Shown here: positions 42,867-56,109 of the stretch, in pieces | Layout of the letters: each line of letters begins with the position of its first letter | How positions within the stretch are numbered: the first letter of the stretch is position 1 | Source of the DNA: Utricularia gibba | Taxonomy: Eukaryota; Streptophyta; Magnoliopsida; Lamiales; Lentibulariaceae | Reading direction: 5' to 3' | Assembly (NCBI GenBank): GCA_002189035.1 | Contig: CM007992.1 | Location: forward strand, 3,596,001-3,660,000 | Length of the DNA: 64,000 nucleotides | Notes under the pieces: model-generated | Databases searched by the model: none | What the model was told of the DNA's origin: nothing | Seen by the model: only the letters and a program-made list of their open reading frames with translations | Position numbers and translations under genes: made by a program

Positions 42867-44615
42867 ATGGGTGAGAAAGATGAGAGCTTTGTCTCCGTAG
42901 AAGCAGACCTGCTTTGCGATGAAGCTACAAGTCTTGGCTTCCATGATGGCGAAGTGGCGTCCGAAAATGCCCATAAAAGGAACGGGAGGACTGGAACCGG
43001 TTTCTGTAATGGCGGAGAGAAATCGGAGCAGGTGGCTGATTTGCCGTTGCTCACCGATGAGTGTTTTGGGTGGATGATTGACAGGGAGAAAGATTACTTG
43101 CCCAGAAGTGATTATCTTGAGAGATTTAGAAGCGGGGAGCTTGATATAAGTTCTAGAAGAGAGGCGCTTGATTGGATGTTGAAGGTGAAGATTCAATTTT
43201 TAACTCTGATTCATATCATTCACCTTTTTTTCTTTTCATTATGCAGCATGATTTGTGAGCCTTTTCGTTAAGTCATGATTTGATGATGGGCATTGTTTTG
43301 TGTTAGTTCACTTTCTTCTTTGAAGAACTAAAGTAAAAGTTGAAGGATAAAGATCCCTTCTTCCTAGTGATTACATTCACTAGTTTCCCTTCGTTCTTTG
43401 TTTATTTTCTGCTTCATTCTCTTGAATTCCTGCTACTGTTCTTCGAATGAAGAAAGTGGATCAAGATTTCAGATTCTCTTGACTTCACTGCTCTTTGATT
43501 ACCAGGCTTGTGTTCATTTCAAATTTGGAGACGTCTGTCTACATTCATCTGTGAATTACTTCGACCGGTTCTTCTCCGAGTATGATCTTCCAGTATGTCA
43601 TCAACAAATTCATGCTTTGTTCAGTTAAACATCTGCATTTGGTATGATGATTCATTGCTCTTTGCTGAAACTCAGGCAGGCAAAACGTGGGCTACTCAAC
43701 TGGCAGCAGTTGCATGTTTATTGCTTGCAGCCAAGATGCATGAAGTTGATGTACCCAACACACTTGATTTACAGGTAAAGTATTTACTTGGAAGCATTCA
43801 TCCTCCATTGTTTCCATCATCTGCATCCCAATTGATCTGATCTGTTCAGTTTCGTCCTTCTGCAGTACGGTGTTCTGGAACAGCCAGGGGAACCAAGATT
43901 CTTCTTGTTTGAGCCAAGAACTGTTAAGAGAATGGAGATGCTGCTGCTTAACATCTTGAAGTGGAACATCAACCCTTGCACCCCATTAAGTTTTGTTGAG
44001 TATTTCCTCCAAAAGATGAACCACAGCCAGCTTCGAATCCAGCAACTGATCGCACGATCACTACAAATAATTGCGAGAACAGTCAAAGGTAGCATGCCTC
44101 ATTATGTAAAAAAACAGGGATACGAATTAAAGCTTGGTTCTTGACCGAATGCAGAGACCGATTTCTTGGAGTGCAGACCATCTGAAATAGCAGCAGCTGT
44201 CACCAGTTACGTCTTAGGAGAAATTCAAGACTCCCCTGAAGCAACAGCAAATTTTTGGTCCATTGTAACAGAGAAGGTAGTATTTGACCCCCACCCCCCC
44301 CCCCCCCCCCCCCCCCCCCCAATAAAAAAAAAAGCAAACTGATCTGATAAACTTGATCATTGTATTTTGCAGGGAAGAGTAATGAAGTGCCTACAGCTTA
44401 TTCAAGATTTGACACCAAGAAGTTGCACCACAAGTGCCTTTGCTCCTGCTGCATTCTCCTCGCTTACGAACAGCCCTAACGGCGTCCTGGAAACTGCATT
44501 TTGGAGCGACGAGCCTGTAGCATCGGGATCATGGAGAAGTTCTTCAGACGGTACTCCTGATGCTAAAAGGAGGAAACTGGATCACCCCAGAACAAGTTCA
44601 GGAGGCGATTCATGA
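42867..44615 (+). CDS. D-type cyclin, CYCD2/CYCD4-like, 6 exons
   Basis: Exons 42867-43184, 43506-43592, 43676-43774, 43866-44088, 44155-44276 and 44373-44615 give about 363 residues. LLCDE (about residues 15-19) is the LxCxE motif that binds the retinoblastoma-related protein. The cyclin box follows (YLERFRSGELDISSRREALDWMLK, VNYFDRFFSEYDLP, KTWATQLAAVACLLLAAKMHEVDVP, ILKWNINPCTPLSFVEYFLQKM) and then a C-terminal cyclin fold (PSEIAAAVTSYVLGEI). The tail SPNGVLE, rich in Ser/Pro/Asp, matches CYCD2/4. With a CDK it should drive G1/S entry. Exon 4 may instead start at 43884 (second CAG acceptor), removing six residues and giving DLQ-PGEPRF, closer to the family. VNYFDRFFSEYDLP and VHFKFGD are more diverged than usual. 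The fifth intron holds a 37 C run. Confidence 0.88.
44294..44330. repeat. poly-C run (37 C) in a cyclin intron
   Basis: An uninterrupted run of about 37 C begins 17 bp after the exon 5 splice donor and is followed by an A-rich tract. Its length is unlikely to be accurate. Confidence 0.9.
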
Positions 44616-44639
44616 AATTTGAGTTTCTTTCCTTCAAGT

Positions 44640-47600
44640 TTGGACCCCTTATGCCTCCAGGATAAAATTTTGATGGAGAAGAAAGATGAGGGGGTGCCCA
44701 TGGAGAAGGGTTTTTCCCATGAACACATCATCTAGACACTAAGAGAACTTACAGTAACGAACAACAGCACAGTGACAGCTGAGTTTTGAAGCTGGGCCAG
44801 GTCGCTGGCTTTGAAGCAATATGAGCCGATCCACTAAACGGGAAAAAGGCCTCAAAAAATGGGCCGACATTAAACCGATATATATATTTTGTAAAATAAA
44901 ATGAATATTATGTGAAACAAGATATGGATGAGAATCAAGGCGTCCTTTTACTCTTCATCATTATTTTACTATCATTTTAAAATAAATATTAATAATGAAT
45001 TTTTCAATCTATTTTTAGATTTATTCATATTTTCAATATGATTTTTTTCAATCAATTCAATTAAATTCAATATAGAACTATTATATTTAAATTTAATATT
45101 TCTAAATATCAATTTTTTATTAGTTTATAAAAATTGTTGAATCAAATAAAAAAAATCATGAATTCAAATTGAATTACATCTAATCCTAAATTTTAAAACA
45201 CTACATAACAATGACTAATCTATTTGAATTATTTATATTTATATAAATATAAATTATATCGTCAAAACTGAAATTGTATTTGGTACACAAATCTTATAAA
45301 TATATATTTAAATTAATACTATGTTTCATAAATCCTTTTACAGTAAATAAAAAAATAAAGCAAAACTCAATTTTTCAAAAACATAATTGGATTATTATGC
45401 ACATGTTCTAAAAATCACGTTTCTATTTAATAACACGTAAGACTGTGTATTCAGAAATGCCCCAACTTTGGACAATTTGCAATACAATGAGATTACTATT
45501 CCACAAGTATTGACACAAATCGAATTTTGGTACATGAATGATGCTACGACATTCTTTGGATTATTTTTTACACGATCACATTTTTTTAATGAAACAATGT
45601 CCAAAATTGATAATTTCACACGGGTGGTCAAGACAACGGCCGATTGGGTGTTGGAAAATCAGCCACTGTACGAATCTAATGATTTGTATGTTACAATTTT
45701 GAAACAAATTCTGACATCATACCCATAATTTCATAACATAATAATAGCGCATCCAGATATCAATATTTTTAAATTATTTTTGTAATTTAATTTTGTAAAT
45801 TATTAAATATAAATACACACATTTGGGGGAATATTATTGTAAAATACAAATACAGAAACATAATTAAAACCCTCATACTGTTTAAAAACAAAAAAAATAA
45901 GTTTTCAACATAATTTAAACTTAAATCATGGGTTATGAAAGATGTGTTTTAAAACACTAAGGATGGTAAACTTTATGAAAAATACAAATTTTCTTGTCAA
46001 TAAATCCTAAAAAATATTTACTTTCAACTAAATCCATGTATAATCCCTAATAAATTAAACCACACCATTCCTTTACTTTTAATCAAACATGGCCTTAGTG
46101 TTATATTGAACATGGGTACTGTTGAAATTAGGGATCTGATGGATTGGGTAAATGCACACGTAAAGTCTAAATACATAAGAAACGTGAATCACAATAGAAA
46201 ATATTATACTCAATCGATTACTAATGATATACAATTTATTATATATTTGAATATTTCATTTTCATTTTCCAATGTGGAATTGTGTATTTTAACAAGTATG
46301 ATATATCACATTAGTTATAATTGAAAATGTGATATACTTGTAAATATATATTTTTGAATGAGAATGAGTATTGGAATGGGATAAGAATGACGTAAGTTAT
46401 ATCATATTTTACTTTGAAGCCGAGGGAGGTGTGTAGAGACGACAGAAAGGGCGAGACACGATAGGCAGCAATGATTCAATTGTAACCATGGAATTACTCA
46501 CTTTGCTTTGTTTTTTGTTGGAAATATGTGGGCGAATTTGGACTTGCGTGTGAATATTCGAAGGCATAGGCCCCCATCGTGTACTGTCAAAGGAGTGTGG
46601 TGCACTCCAGCTTTGTGTTTGCTTCCCGCTTGTAAATGTGTGGAGGGGAGGTAGCAAGTGACCCCAAGTAGCCTTCTTTTGGTTATTACAAGGCACTTGT
46701 CACATGCCCCATGTCGTTAACACTCCATATTATTGGTTACATATATTTGATTTTTACGATTTTATGTTCTAATTTCTCGTTTGTAACTGATTCTAAGCCC
46801 TTCCATATACATTTTTCCCATTTAGTCACTCAACATACTGCCTAAGTTCGTGTCCTATCATTATCATGCATTTGGATTAGATTATGATATCCAATGTCAA
46901 ATCCACGTTCGCGTTCGTTTTTTTTCTATTTGGTCGTCATAATTTTACATTATTCCTTTTTAAGAAAGGAGTGTTCCTTATTTAACTTCTTCATCGCGAA
47001 CAATGTGGATAGAACACTAAGGCCAGAGCATGTGGGGAGTGTCCCACGTCATAAAAGGAAACCGAGTGCGTGCAGCCGAGGGGATGATGGATGGCCTCGA
47101 CCCAGACACAAGTTGTGGTTGGACGGGGGTGACGAAGAAGCGTTCAAAAATATCAAAACAAACAATTTTATATCGAGATTTGAAATTAAAGTAATTAAGT
47201 ATAATTATAAATTATAAATCATTAATAATTGATTGAATCTAATTTTTTTAATATGATTTATATTTTTTATATATAATTATTTAACCACATCCTGAATTTC
47301 AACAAAAAGATAACAATTCGGCGGATAAGAGGGTTGGGGAGGATGGTTGGCTGTGGAGAGGGATGGGAGCTTGAAGTGGACCTATCTGAGTCAAATTGGA
47401 GAATTTGGGAACTGGTTTTTGAGACTGCGGGTGTGGATCGATCTTCACGTGCCTCTGCGTCAAAATCGTCCTATTCTTCATTTACTTATTCTGGGTTTCT
47501 CAATTTGCCTGAAAACCATTCACGCCTCCAAAGGCCAGGTTCCCAGCTTTATCTCCGACATGGCGCCCCGCTAACGGCCACCCGGATAGCCCCGCAAACC

Positions 47601-48058
47601 CACAGCTTCAAATAAAGGTAGCAGTAAACGTAAACCGCTTGACAGAGAGTTCCACGCTATAAAAAATGATGAAGTCTGCGCCTTTTTCTCTCTTGTATCA
47701 AAGGAGCAAAGTCAAACCCTAACGAATTGAACCCTTGGGCAGTGACATGAGACCTTTTGGTAAAAGGGAATGCTTGAAAAAAGGGTTGCAATGTCGATAG
47801 AACCTCACTGTCTCCCTTCTACCAGGAGTAATTTCATTGGGTGGCTTGGAGCTATCACATCAGGTATGAGCTCATTCATGGGCCCAGACGCCATAAAATA
47901 ATTCGCAGCCTCACGAGCAACTAGGTGGTGAACTGGTGATGCCCACTTGCCTTATCAATCTCTAGTACTCAAAGCTTTTTTTATATATACGGCCGCAAGC
48001 CTTTTCATTTCATCCCACATTCGGAGAAGAAAGAAAAATAGGGAGGGATCAATCATTC
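44640..48058. other. intergenic DNA between cyclin and tandem bHLH genes
   Basis: 3' flank of the cyclin, then about 1.9 kb of AT-rich sequence. An 86-codon frame at 45468-45728 (+) has ordinary composition but no family I know. 46400-46700, 46990-47130 and 47320-47640 are GC-richer patches with only short overlapping frames. The last 300 bp carry the promoter of the first bHLH gene. Confidence 0.55.
47982..47989 (+). promoter_or_regulatory. TATA box of the first tandem bHLH gene
   Basis: TATATATA followed by CGGCCGCAAGC lies 77 bp before the start codon. The second tandem copy has a matching arrangement (TATATA then GAGCCGCAAGC), supporting a functional core promoter. Confidence 0.7.
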
Positions 48059-49277
48059 ATGGCCGCAATTTACCATGAAAACCAGTCGCTTTTCGCCGGA
48101 AACCTTTTCGATTGCGGCGGCGGAGGTGGAGGAATAGAGCAAGTGGGCACCACTCGAAATGGGGACTTCAAGTCTCCCCTCTTTTCAGTTCCTTCCGAGT
48201 CTCCCCCGGCGGGTGTCCGCCGCCGATGCCGAACCGCCGGAAAAGGAGACGGACGAGGACTCACAAGAATAAGGAGGAAATTGAGAACCAGAGGATGACG
48301 CATATCGCCGTGGAGAGAAACCGCCGCCGCCAGATGAATGACTACCTCGCTGTGCTCCGCTCCTTGATGCCCCCCTCTTACTCCCAAAGGGTATGTTGCT
48401 CCTCCTGCCTTCTTCTTTCCGACCGGCACTTGCTTAGGAGTAACCAAGATCAATTTCCTGTCAATTTTTCGAATAATAACTGTACAAAACGTAAGATACC
48501 CAATTATTGTATGTCTGAATTGATTATGTAGGCATGCATGTATTTTTGCGGTTGGTAGGGTATGTTTGTACATGCAGTTGTGAATAAAAACAAACCAACC
48601 TCTGCGCGAATCTCTTGTACGTTACGAGTATGTTTCTTTTTTTTTTTTTTTTGATGTAATAATCATTTCATTCCCATAATCGGAATGCATTTTCTGGTTA
48701 CTGTCGAAAGGGTGATCAAGCGTCGATCGTGGCCGGGGCGATTAACTTCGTGAAGGAGATGGAGCAGCACGTGCAGTTCCTGGAAGCCATGAAGCTCTCC
48801 GGCGCAGCGCGGCCGCAGGATCTCAACGTCTTCTCCAGGTTCTTCACCTTCCCGCAGTACACTACCAGCGCCGAGGAGGGCAACTGCGGCGACAGGCGGC
48901 GGTCGAGCATCGCCGACATCGAGGTGTCCATGGTCGAGACCCACGCAAACATCAAGGTGGTGTCGGAGCGCCGACCCAAGCTGCTCCTCCGGCTCGCGAC
49001 GTGGCTTCACTCCGCCGGCCTCTCGATCCTCCACGTCAACGTCACCACCGTGGACCCATGGGTGCTATACTCCTTCAGCGTCAAGGTACGTCAGTACATT
49101 ACATTGCATCACATTACACCAACCGCGGCAGGCACATAGTACGATGTTCTAACACACACACACACCGTGCGCGGCTTCTGATTGGTCAAGGTGGGGGAGG
49201 ACTGCCGGTTCTCGACTGTGAACGAGATCGCGACGGGGGTGCACGACGTTCTGCGGGAGGAAGCTCAGCAGCCCTGA
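48059..49277 (+). CDS. subgroup Ia bHLH factor (bHLH94/96-like), tandem copy 1, frameshifted in exon 1
   Basis: Exons 48059-48390, 48711-49085 and 49191-49277. The bHLH region is intact ([47 protein letters not shown], then [26 protein letters not shown]), with the His-Glu-Arg contacts and the intron in the loop. A C-terminal ACT-like domain follows ([49 protein letters not shown]). The wording matches bHLH94/96/70/71, the FAMA-related group. The N-terminus MAAIYHENQ is in another frame and hits a stop at 48296-48298; one extra base in the C run at 48203-48207 would join it to [13 protein letters not shown], giving 264 residues that align with tandem copy 2. As given, only the internal ATG at 48226 yields the bHLH domain. 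A sequence error or a disabling mutation could explain this. Confidence 0.85.
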
Positions 49278-49279
49278 GT

Positions 49280-52200
49280 CAGGACGAGTAGAGTGTGGTG
49301 TGACAACTCAGGTGTGGAAGAAAACGGTTATCCCGACCGGATGCGACAACCATGGCTTGGTTTCATAATGCTTCGCTGCCGGAGAATTAATTTAACGCTC
49401 TTGTTTGTGGAATTCAATTTGGTACCTATTTTCGCAACCTTTGTAATAACAATCACCTACCACCTTTATTGTCATCAAAATCCCCAACTTCAACCCCTTT
49501 GGTTCGGGTAACGATGATACAATTTGATGAAATTTGTAATAAAAAAATGATTTCAATTCATATAAATATTTTATTTCGATTAAATTGTACATTATTAATT
49601 TTATATCATTCCAAGCTATATTATTTCACCACTCTTAAGAGTTTTTTTTTATTTAACTTTCATTCCAATTTTTCACTATTTTCAATTTATTTACATTTTT
49701 AACACTAATTTGATTTATTTGTAAATAAATAGAATGTTGTGGATTTTTAGTATATTTTTGGGATCAATTTGAATAAAAACAAGACTTAACAATTTATGGA
49801 TTTGTTAGAACACAAATCTCAATTTAATACTAGGTCAAAGTATGAATATTTGGTCGAAAATTTGTTAATGAAATAAATATTTGAAGATAATCCAGAAATT
49901 TTTTTTAAAAAATTAGTTAGAAGATTTTACCCAAATATATCAAGATTCAGATATTATTTTCTATAAATACTCTACTTTCTCATTCAAAAATATTAATATT
50001 TAATATTTTGACAAAAAATAGTCTCCGTTTTTTAATATAAATAATGCATTTCATTTCCACAATCAAAATAAGTCCTCAAAATTTTGTGTATTGAGTATAA
50101 TTAATTTCTAAAATTTGATATATAAGCATAATTAGTCTTCAAAATATTATATTTTAAACATATAACGGTCTTTCATTATTTGAACATTGAATATAATTAG
50201 TCCTGGTTATTTTATAAATTAGGCATGATTAGTTGGATACTAATTTTTAAATATTTTAAAAAGTTTAAGTATTTCCTAATTATTTTAAATATTAAAAATT
50301 ACTTATATTGAAATAGAGGATACTACATTAAACCAATTTTATCATTATTTGAAAATATTGAAAACTAATTATATCGAATTTGTAAACAATGAGGATACTT
50401 TTGTAAATTTCACAGATAGTGGGAATCAATGATGTCGAATACCTATTTCATTTTTTTATTGACCAGCAAAACACAGTGTAAATATTTCAATTAATTTTAA
50501 AAAATTAATTTAAATTATCTCATTTGATTAGTTGTGATTTTTCCATTTTCCTTTTCATTGCGAATTTTGATTTACCAGATTCTGCGGAGTCAAACTGAAG
50601 TGTGGCTGGTTAAAATGTCACGGGGAAAATATTAAAAAAATAAAAAGTATACTCTTTTTATTTAATGCTGTCAAGGCCGGTGCTGTCGAGGATAATATAT
50701 AATATTTCTTATAAGATTGTTGGGCGCCACTCATCCATAACATGCCATATCATTCCATGCCTATTCCAATGTGGTTCATTTTGGATGTATGTGATAAAAA
50801 CGATCATTATTAATATTATTTTTTAAAAAATAATATACTAGACATTAAAATTATATTTCTAAATGATCCAATTCCGAATTTGTGGTTTCGTGGAGCCCAC
50901 GAGGGCCCTCAATGAATTTTTTGGAGAAAAAAATGGTGTTTTTTATTATTGAAAACAGGGTGGCCCTCAATTATTCGTCATATTTTATTTATCGTATTAT
51001 ATGTTTATTTGTTTTTATTCAAATAAAAAAATGACCACGTTCGAACATAAGAGAGGGTGAATGATCCAAGAGAATAAACAGGGGGTAAAAAAATACTATA
51101 AAAAAATTTAAAGTGAGGGGTGCAATTATTTCGTATCTCTAGAAGCATTTCGAAGCCAAGACACGAGAACATGTTTATAAGACAATGTTGTCCCGTTTTT
51201 TGATTAAGTATGTTATTGGTAGGGTAGTATAATTAATAATTCGATTAAATTATTAATATTTAAATAAAAAAACATTAAATGATTATAATTGAAAGCATGT
51301 TTGGTGAATAGATTTTACAATTACGTATTTAAAATATGTGTGTCATGACCCACCTTCACTATATTCACTTCAATCATCCAATTTTCATAATTTTATACTT
51401 TTTCATTATAGGTCATCTTAATTGTTCTTAATCAATATAAGATACTGTCACAACGTACCTGGTCTTATTACATATTTTTATCTTATTTGAGTAAGAAAAC
51501 TAATCTCATATGAGAATACTAGCATAAAAGAGACGTAATTCTCAATACATTTAGAGTGTGTTTGATAAAAAGTATAAAGTAGTATAATTAAATAAAAAAA
51601 AGAAAACATGATATTTGATAAGTAAAATAAATTATATTTCGAATAATTTATAACATGAATATGAGATAAAATAATAAGATGATAAAGATTGGAATAAAAT
51701 TGTACTGTCATAAAACTCTTTTTTATATACTTATTTTTATCCCAATTATAATTTATCTGTGTACCAAACACAATATTATGTTATATGAAATTAAATATGA
51801 AGTTAGGGTTGGGGAATTGGGGATATGTTGAGGAATGGGAGTCGCAAATTTTGGCAGAACGGTTGTTTCCTTTTTTCTGTTGCCACTTGTGATGAGCAAC
51901 AACAATAAGCGGCGCACAATTTGTTTAAATCAAGTGGCAAATTCTGAAGAGGAAGGCAATGATTGCGAGGGAGGCGCTCTTCTTCAGGTTGTGGGTTGAA
52001 TAAGCTTGGTAACTTCTGGTTGCTGGGGTGAAATCGTGGGTCAGAAGGGGAAAACTTTGGGAGTTCACATGGTTTTTCTGTAGTTCTTTGGGAGCGCCTG
52101 CGAGTTCCTCACCGCGGCAGACTCGTGGTTCAGCTTTTGTAAGAAGACACCACGCTACTTGACATGCATTTCATTCAACGTGTGGCAGGCACTTAACCGT

Positions 52201-52290
52201 CTGTAGCTGCATTCGGGGGTGGGAGTATCAGAAATTTAAAAGATATGTTTTGAGCTTGGGGTTGCAAGATGAGTGAAAGAAGGTGAAATG
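49280..52290. other. AT-rich spacer between the tandem bHLH genes
   Basis: About 3 kb with no gene. A possible small inverted-repeat element spans about 51553-51772, with ends AGTGTGTTTGATA and TGTGTTTGGTACA read inward, but its target site is unclear. 51,800-52,290 is GC-richer and forms the upstream region of copy 2. Confidence 0.55.
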
Positions 52291-52423
52291 TCAAGGGAAA
52301 CTACACTGTCTCCAGTCCACTGTTGGTGATTTCGTTGCGGACATGGACGATGTGTGGTGAACAGAGATCCTCACGTGCAGTGCCGTGATTACAGGCATTA
52401 TATGGTTTGACACTCGTACTCTT

Positions 52424-52429
52424 TATATA
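52424..52429 (+). promoter_or_regulatory. TATA box of the second tandem bHLH gene
   Basis: TATATA lies 48 bp before the start codon and is followed by GTAGAGCCGCAAGC, as in tandem copy 1. Confidence 0.7.
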
Positions 52430-52471
52430 CGTAGAGCCGCAAGCTTACGGCAGGGGGATAAAGGAATATCC

Positions 52472-53677
52472 ATGGCTGAATTCTACCATGAAAACGAGTC
52501 CACCCTCACCGGAGGTCTGGATGAGATGGTTACTCAGAACAGTGGCCACACTCCTCTTCCACTTAACGAGTTTCTCGGATCCAAAAACCCTACATTTCTC
52601 TTTGCATCTCCTCACACTGGATGCCCGGCGCCGGTGCCCATCCGTCGGCACAGACGGGGAGTCAGGAGTAAGAAGAATGAAGAGGATGCGGAGATCCAGA
52701 GGCTGGCGCATATTGTCTCGGAGAGAAACCGCCGCCGCCAGGTCAACGACTACCTCGCCGTTCTCCGTTCCTTGATCCCTCCAACTTATCCCATCAGGGT
52801 ACGTTTTCCTTTGGATTGATCAGTTTTTACAAACATTTCATATTGCGATTGAACTCCGTATTTCGTTATGATTCATGTATTTGGACTTTTTTTTTTTTTT
52901 TTTTTTGCCAATCCACACACTTTTGTGGTAGGGTATGCTTGTGAATGGAAACAAACCTGTCACTACGAGAATCTCTTGTACTTTACAGTATGCAACCATT
53001 TGTTTAATCTGAAATCCCATGTCTAATGTCGAGCAGTGTGACCAAGCATCGATCGTGGGTGGGACAGTCAACTTCGTGAAGCAGCTGGAGCAAGTGGTGC
53101 ATTTCCTGGAAGCAATGAAACTCGCACGTCGGACGCCGGGAGAGCATTTCAACGTCTTCTCCCAGTTCTTCAGTTTCCCGCAGTACACTACGAGCCTCGT
53201 GGAGGTCTACGACGGGGAGCGGCGGCAGTCAAGCATCGCCGACGTCGAGGTGTCCATGGTGGAGAAGCACGCGGCCATCAAGGTGGTGGTGAAGCCCCGA
53301 CCCAAGCTTCTACTCTGGCTCGTCTCCGGGCTCCAATCCCTCGGCCTCCCGGTTCTCCACCTCAACGTCACGACTGTCAACACCTCGGTTCTTTACTCCA
53401 TGAGCGTCAAGGTACTCCGACAATTGAGGAAGCATCTGCTAGCTTCTGACAGTTTTATTCTTAATCTAATCAAACCAGACGTAAAGTACAGCTCACAGCA
53501 CATCAACCTAACACAATTCTGCTGATGCCGTCGATGCAGGTGGAAACTGACGGCGGGTTTCTGACGGCGAACGAGATCGCCACGGCGGTGCACCGCATGC
53601 TGGGCATGTTTCACGACCAGGCTCCAGACCAAGGAACGGAGCCCGGTGTGGACAAAAATTCAGTGATGGAAAGTTGA
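52472..53677 (+). CDS. subgroup Ia bHLH factor (bHLH94/96-like), tandem copy 2
   Basis: Exons 52472-52798, 53037-53411 and 53540-53677 give 279 residues, with no break. The start MAEFYHENES parallels [10 protein letters not shown] of copy 1. The bHLH region is [36 protein letters not shown], then DQASIVGGTVNFVKQLEQVVHFLEAMKLA. The basic stretch before it (IRRHRRGVRSKKNEEDAEIQRLAHI) differs from the near-invariant RRKRRRTR...[14 protein letters not shown] of this subgroup, so copy 2 is the more diverged in its DNA-binding flank though it keeps His-Glu-Arg. The ACT-like C-terminus (IADVEVSMVEKHAAIKVVVKPRPKLLLWL, LHLNVTTVNTSVLYSMSVKV) is well kept. Exon 2 is exactly 375 bp in both copies, showing a tandem duplication. 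Confidence 0.92.
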
Positions 53678-53679
53678 TA

Positions 53680-54283
53680 TATTATTAATTCGGGTCATCG
53701 AATCATTGTTTTTAACCGTCGGTTTTTTATCTCCGTAATTTCTATCAAGATTTAAACCCGAAAATTTAAAATTGATTTATGTAAATCGACCTGCACAAGT
53801 TATTGGTGGGTTTATAAATAGTATGTGCGTATATTTTTAAACTCCCGTACCAAATGTGAGTTTATTAATAAATTTACATTAATACCTACCTAACCTGTCC
53901 AACCAACCTTGATCTTATTTTTTAAAAGATCCATTTTATCAAAATCAATTTAAGTATTCATGGAATTATTTTGATTGAAACCCTAAAATTGCCGTTTTTT
54001 AATTGAAATCATTACTTGACACCAAGAAACACTACTTTTATAAATATGAATAAATAACAAATAACAATTTTGAGTGATATTTTAATAGGTGTAAATACAA
54101 TTTTATAAATAATAATGTTGCCTCTGTGGTCCTCTCGATCCGTGCCCGTCCATCATCCATGAATCCTGACCGTCCGTTCAAATTCAGAAAGCACATATTT
54201 GGAGATCGTCTGCCGTCCGATTCCGTAAGTGGATAGTGATTCGTGGCCGTTAGATTATATATCTCTAGTCGTTGAAAGATCTC
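53680..54283. other. intergenic DNA, promoter side of histone H3.3
   Basis: AT-rich to about 54,100, then GC-richer. No gene is seen. Confidence 0.6.
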
Positions 54284-54290
54284 TTTATAA
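54284..54290 (+). promoter_or_regulatory. TATA box of the histone H3.3 gene
   Basis: TTTATAA precedes a leader of about 60 bp that ends at a GTGAGT splice donor (54373). Confidence 0.65.
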
Positions 54291-54372
54291 GCGCCGAAGG
54301 CCCTTCCCATTCCGGCTTTTCAAAGTTTGTTTCGTTGGTGAAGGAGAAGATCCTGCGCGCGGTCTTGAAAGG

Positions 54373-54794
54373 GTGAGTCTTCTTCTATCGGCGTCGGAGT
54401 GCTGAAGCTGTTTCACTTGCTTGATTTCCGAGGACGATTGTGTCGAATTGCTTGGTGGTAGTCTTTGATAGGAAACGCTTGATTCGAAGAGTATTCGATT
54501 GTTAAGGGTTTATTTTAGGGGTTTGAGGTTTGATTTGGTTTTATATCGGCTGATTTCTTCCACAAGGAGTGATTTCGTTCTGTTTCTAGGAAAATCCGTC
54601 TTGTCGATTGCATGTGTGATACGCGATCTGCAAGCTTCGCTCCTTTTTCTGTTAAAAACAAAACTCAAGAACATCCGTTGTATCTGTTTCGCGTGGTCTT
54701 GAGTTTTGACTTGCGGATGCCGTAGTGCAGTCTATCTTTGGCATGAATGTGGAATTTCTGTTATCTGATTTCACCTGCTTCCTCTTTGTTCTAG
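54373..54794 (+). other. 5' UTR intron of histone H3.3
   Basis: The leader ends GAAAGG|GTGAGT and the acceptor TTCTAG lies directly before the ATG. The T-rich 422 bp between them fits the leader intron known from plant H3.3 genes, where it often raises constitutive expression. Confidence 0.75.
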
Positions 54795-55451
<657 letters not shown>

Positions 55452-55459
55452 AGGCATTT

Positions 55460-56109
55460 CCAGAGGCCGCCTCCTTATTTTGATATTCGTTGCCGTCATT
55501 ACCCGTGCGAACCCATTCCTCCTGCTTGCTTCCTTCTGTTTCCTAGGGACGATGATCACTCAACTTACTGCTGTGTTTCCAGAACAACTCACTGTTGTGG
55601 TGCCTTCTGTGATTAGTTTTAAGTGGGCTTTTTCAGCCCATTAGAAAGTTAAGCGTCATTGTGTCAACCCAGAAAAATTAGATTATCTTGTTTCCTTGAA
55701 AAATAAAAAAAGGACTGAAATTTGGAATACCATGTCAGCCATCTTCAATTAGAAAGTCAAAAAACGATATTTTATTAACAAAATCGAAAGATTTGGTCAT
55801 TAATTAGGAAATGCCGAATTAATTAATTAATTATAACTCAAGCATCAAAGTGGTCAAACTCTGCCGCCATGTTCAACGTCACCGGCACTCTCCTACGCAT
55901 AACCGCTGTCCTCGGTTTTCTTTCTTCTCTGCCCAAACATGACCAAATACCGCACGCCCATCTCCCTGTCCAAGTCTAAAGTCAACCCTCCACTTTGCCA
56001 TTATTAAAAGTTCTGTCTTGTTTGTTTAACGGACGATCCCTGCTGTTTGTCACACCAGGGGTGTTCCGGTGAACCCGAGATCGTCGCTGGATCCGAGTCG
56101 GCAGTCATC
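55460..56109. other. 3' UTR of H3.3 and upstream region of the WEB-like gene
   Basis: No other gene is seen. 55,680-55,860 is AT-rich. Confidence 0.6.

Noticed and set aside
45468-45728. 86-codon plus-strand frame in AT-rich DNA
   Set aside because: It has plausible composition but no start context, homology or neighbouring exon; it is best treated as chance.
45271-46097. Possible MITE ending in AATCAAACATGGCCTTA near 46081
   Set aside because: No matching left terminus with the same duplication could be found.
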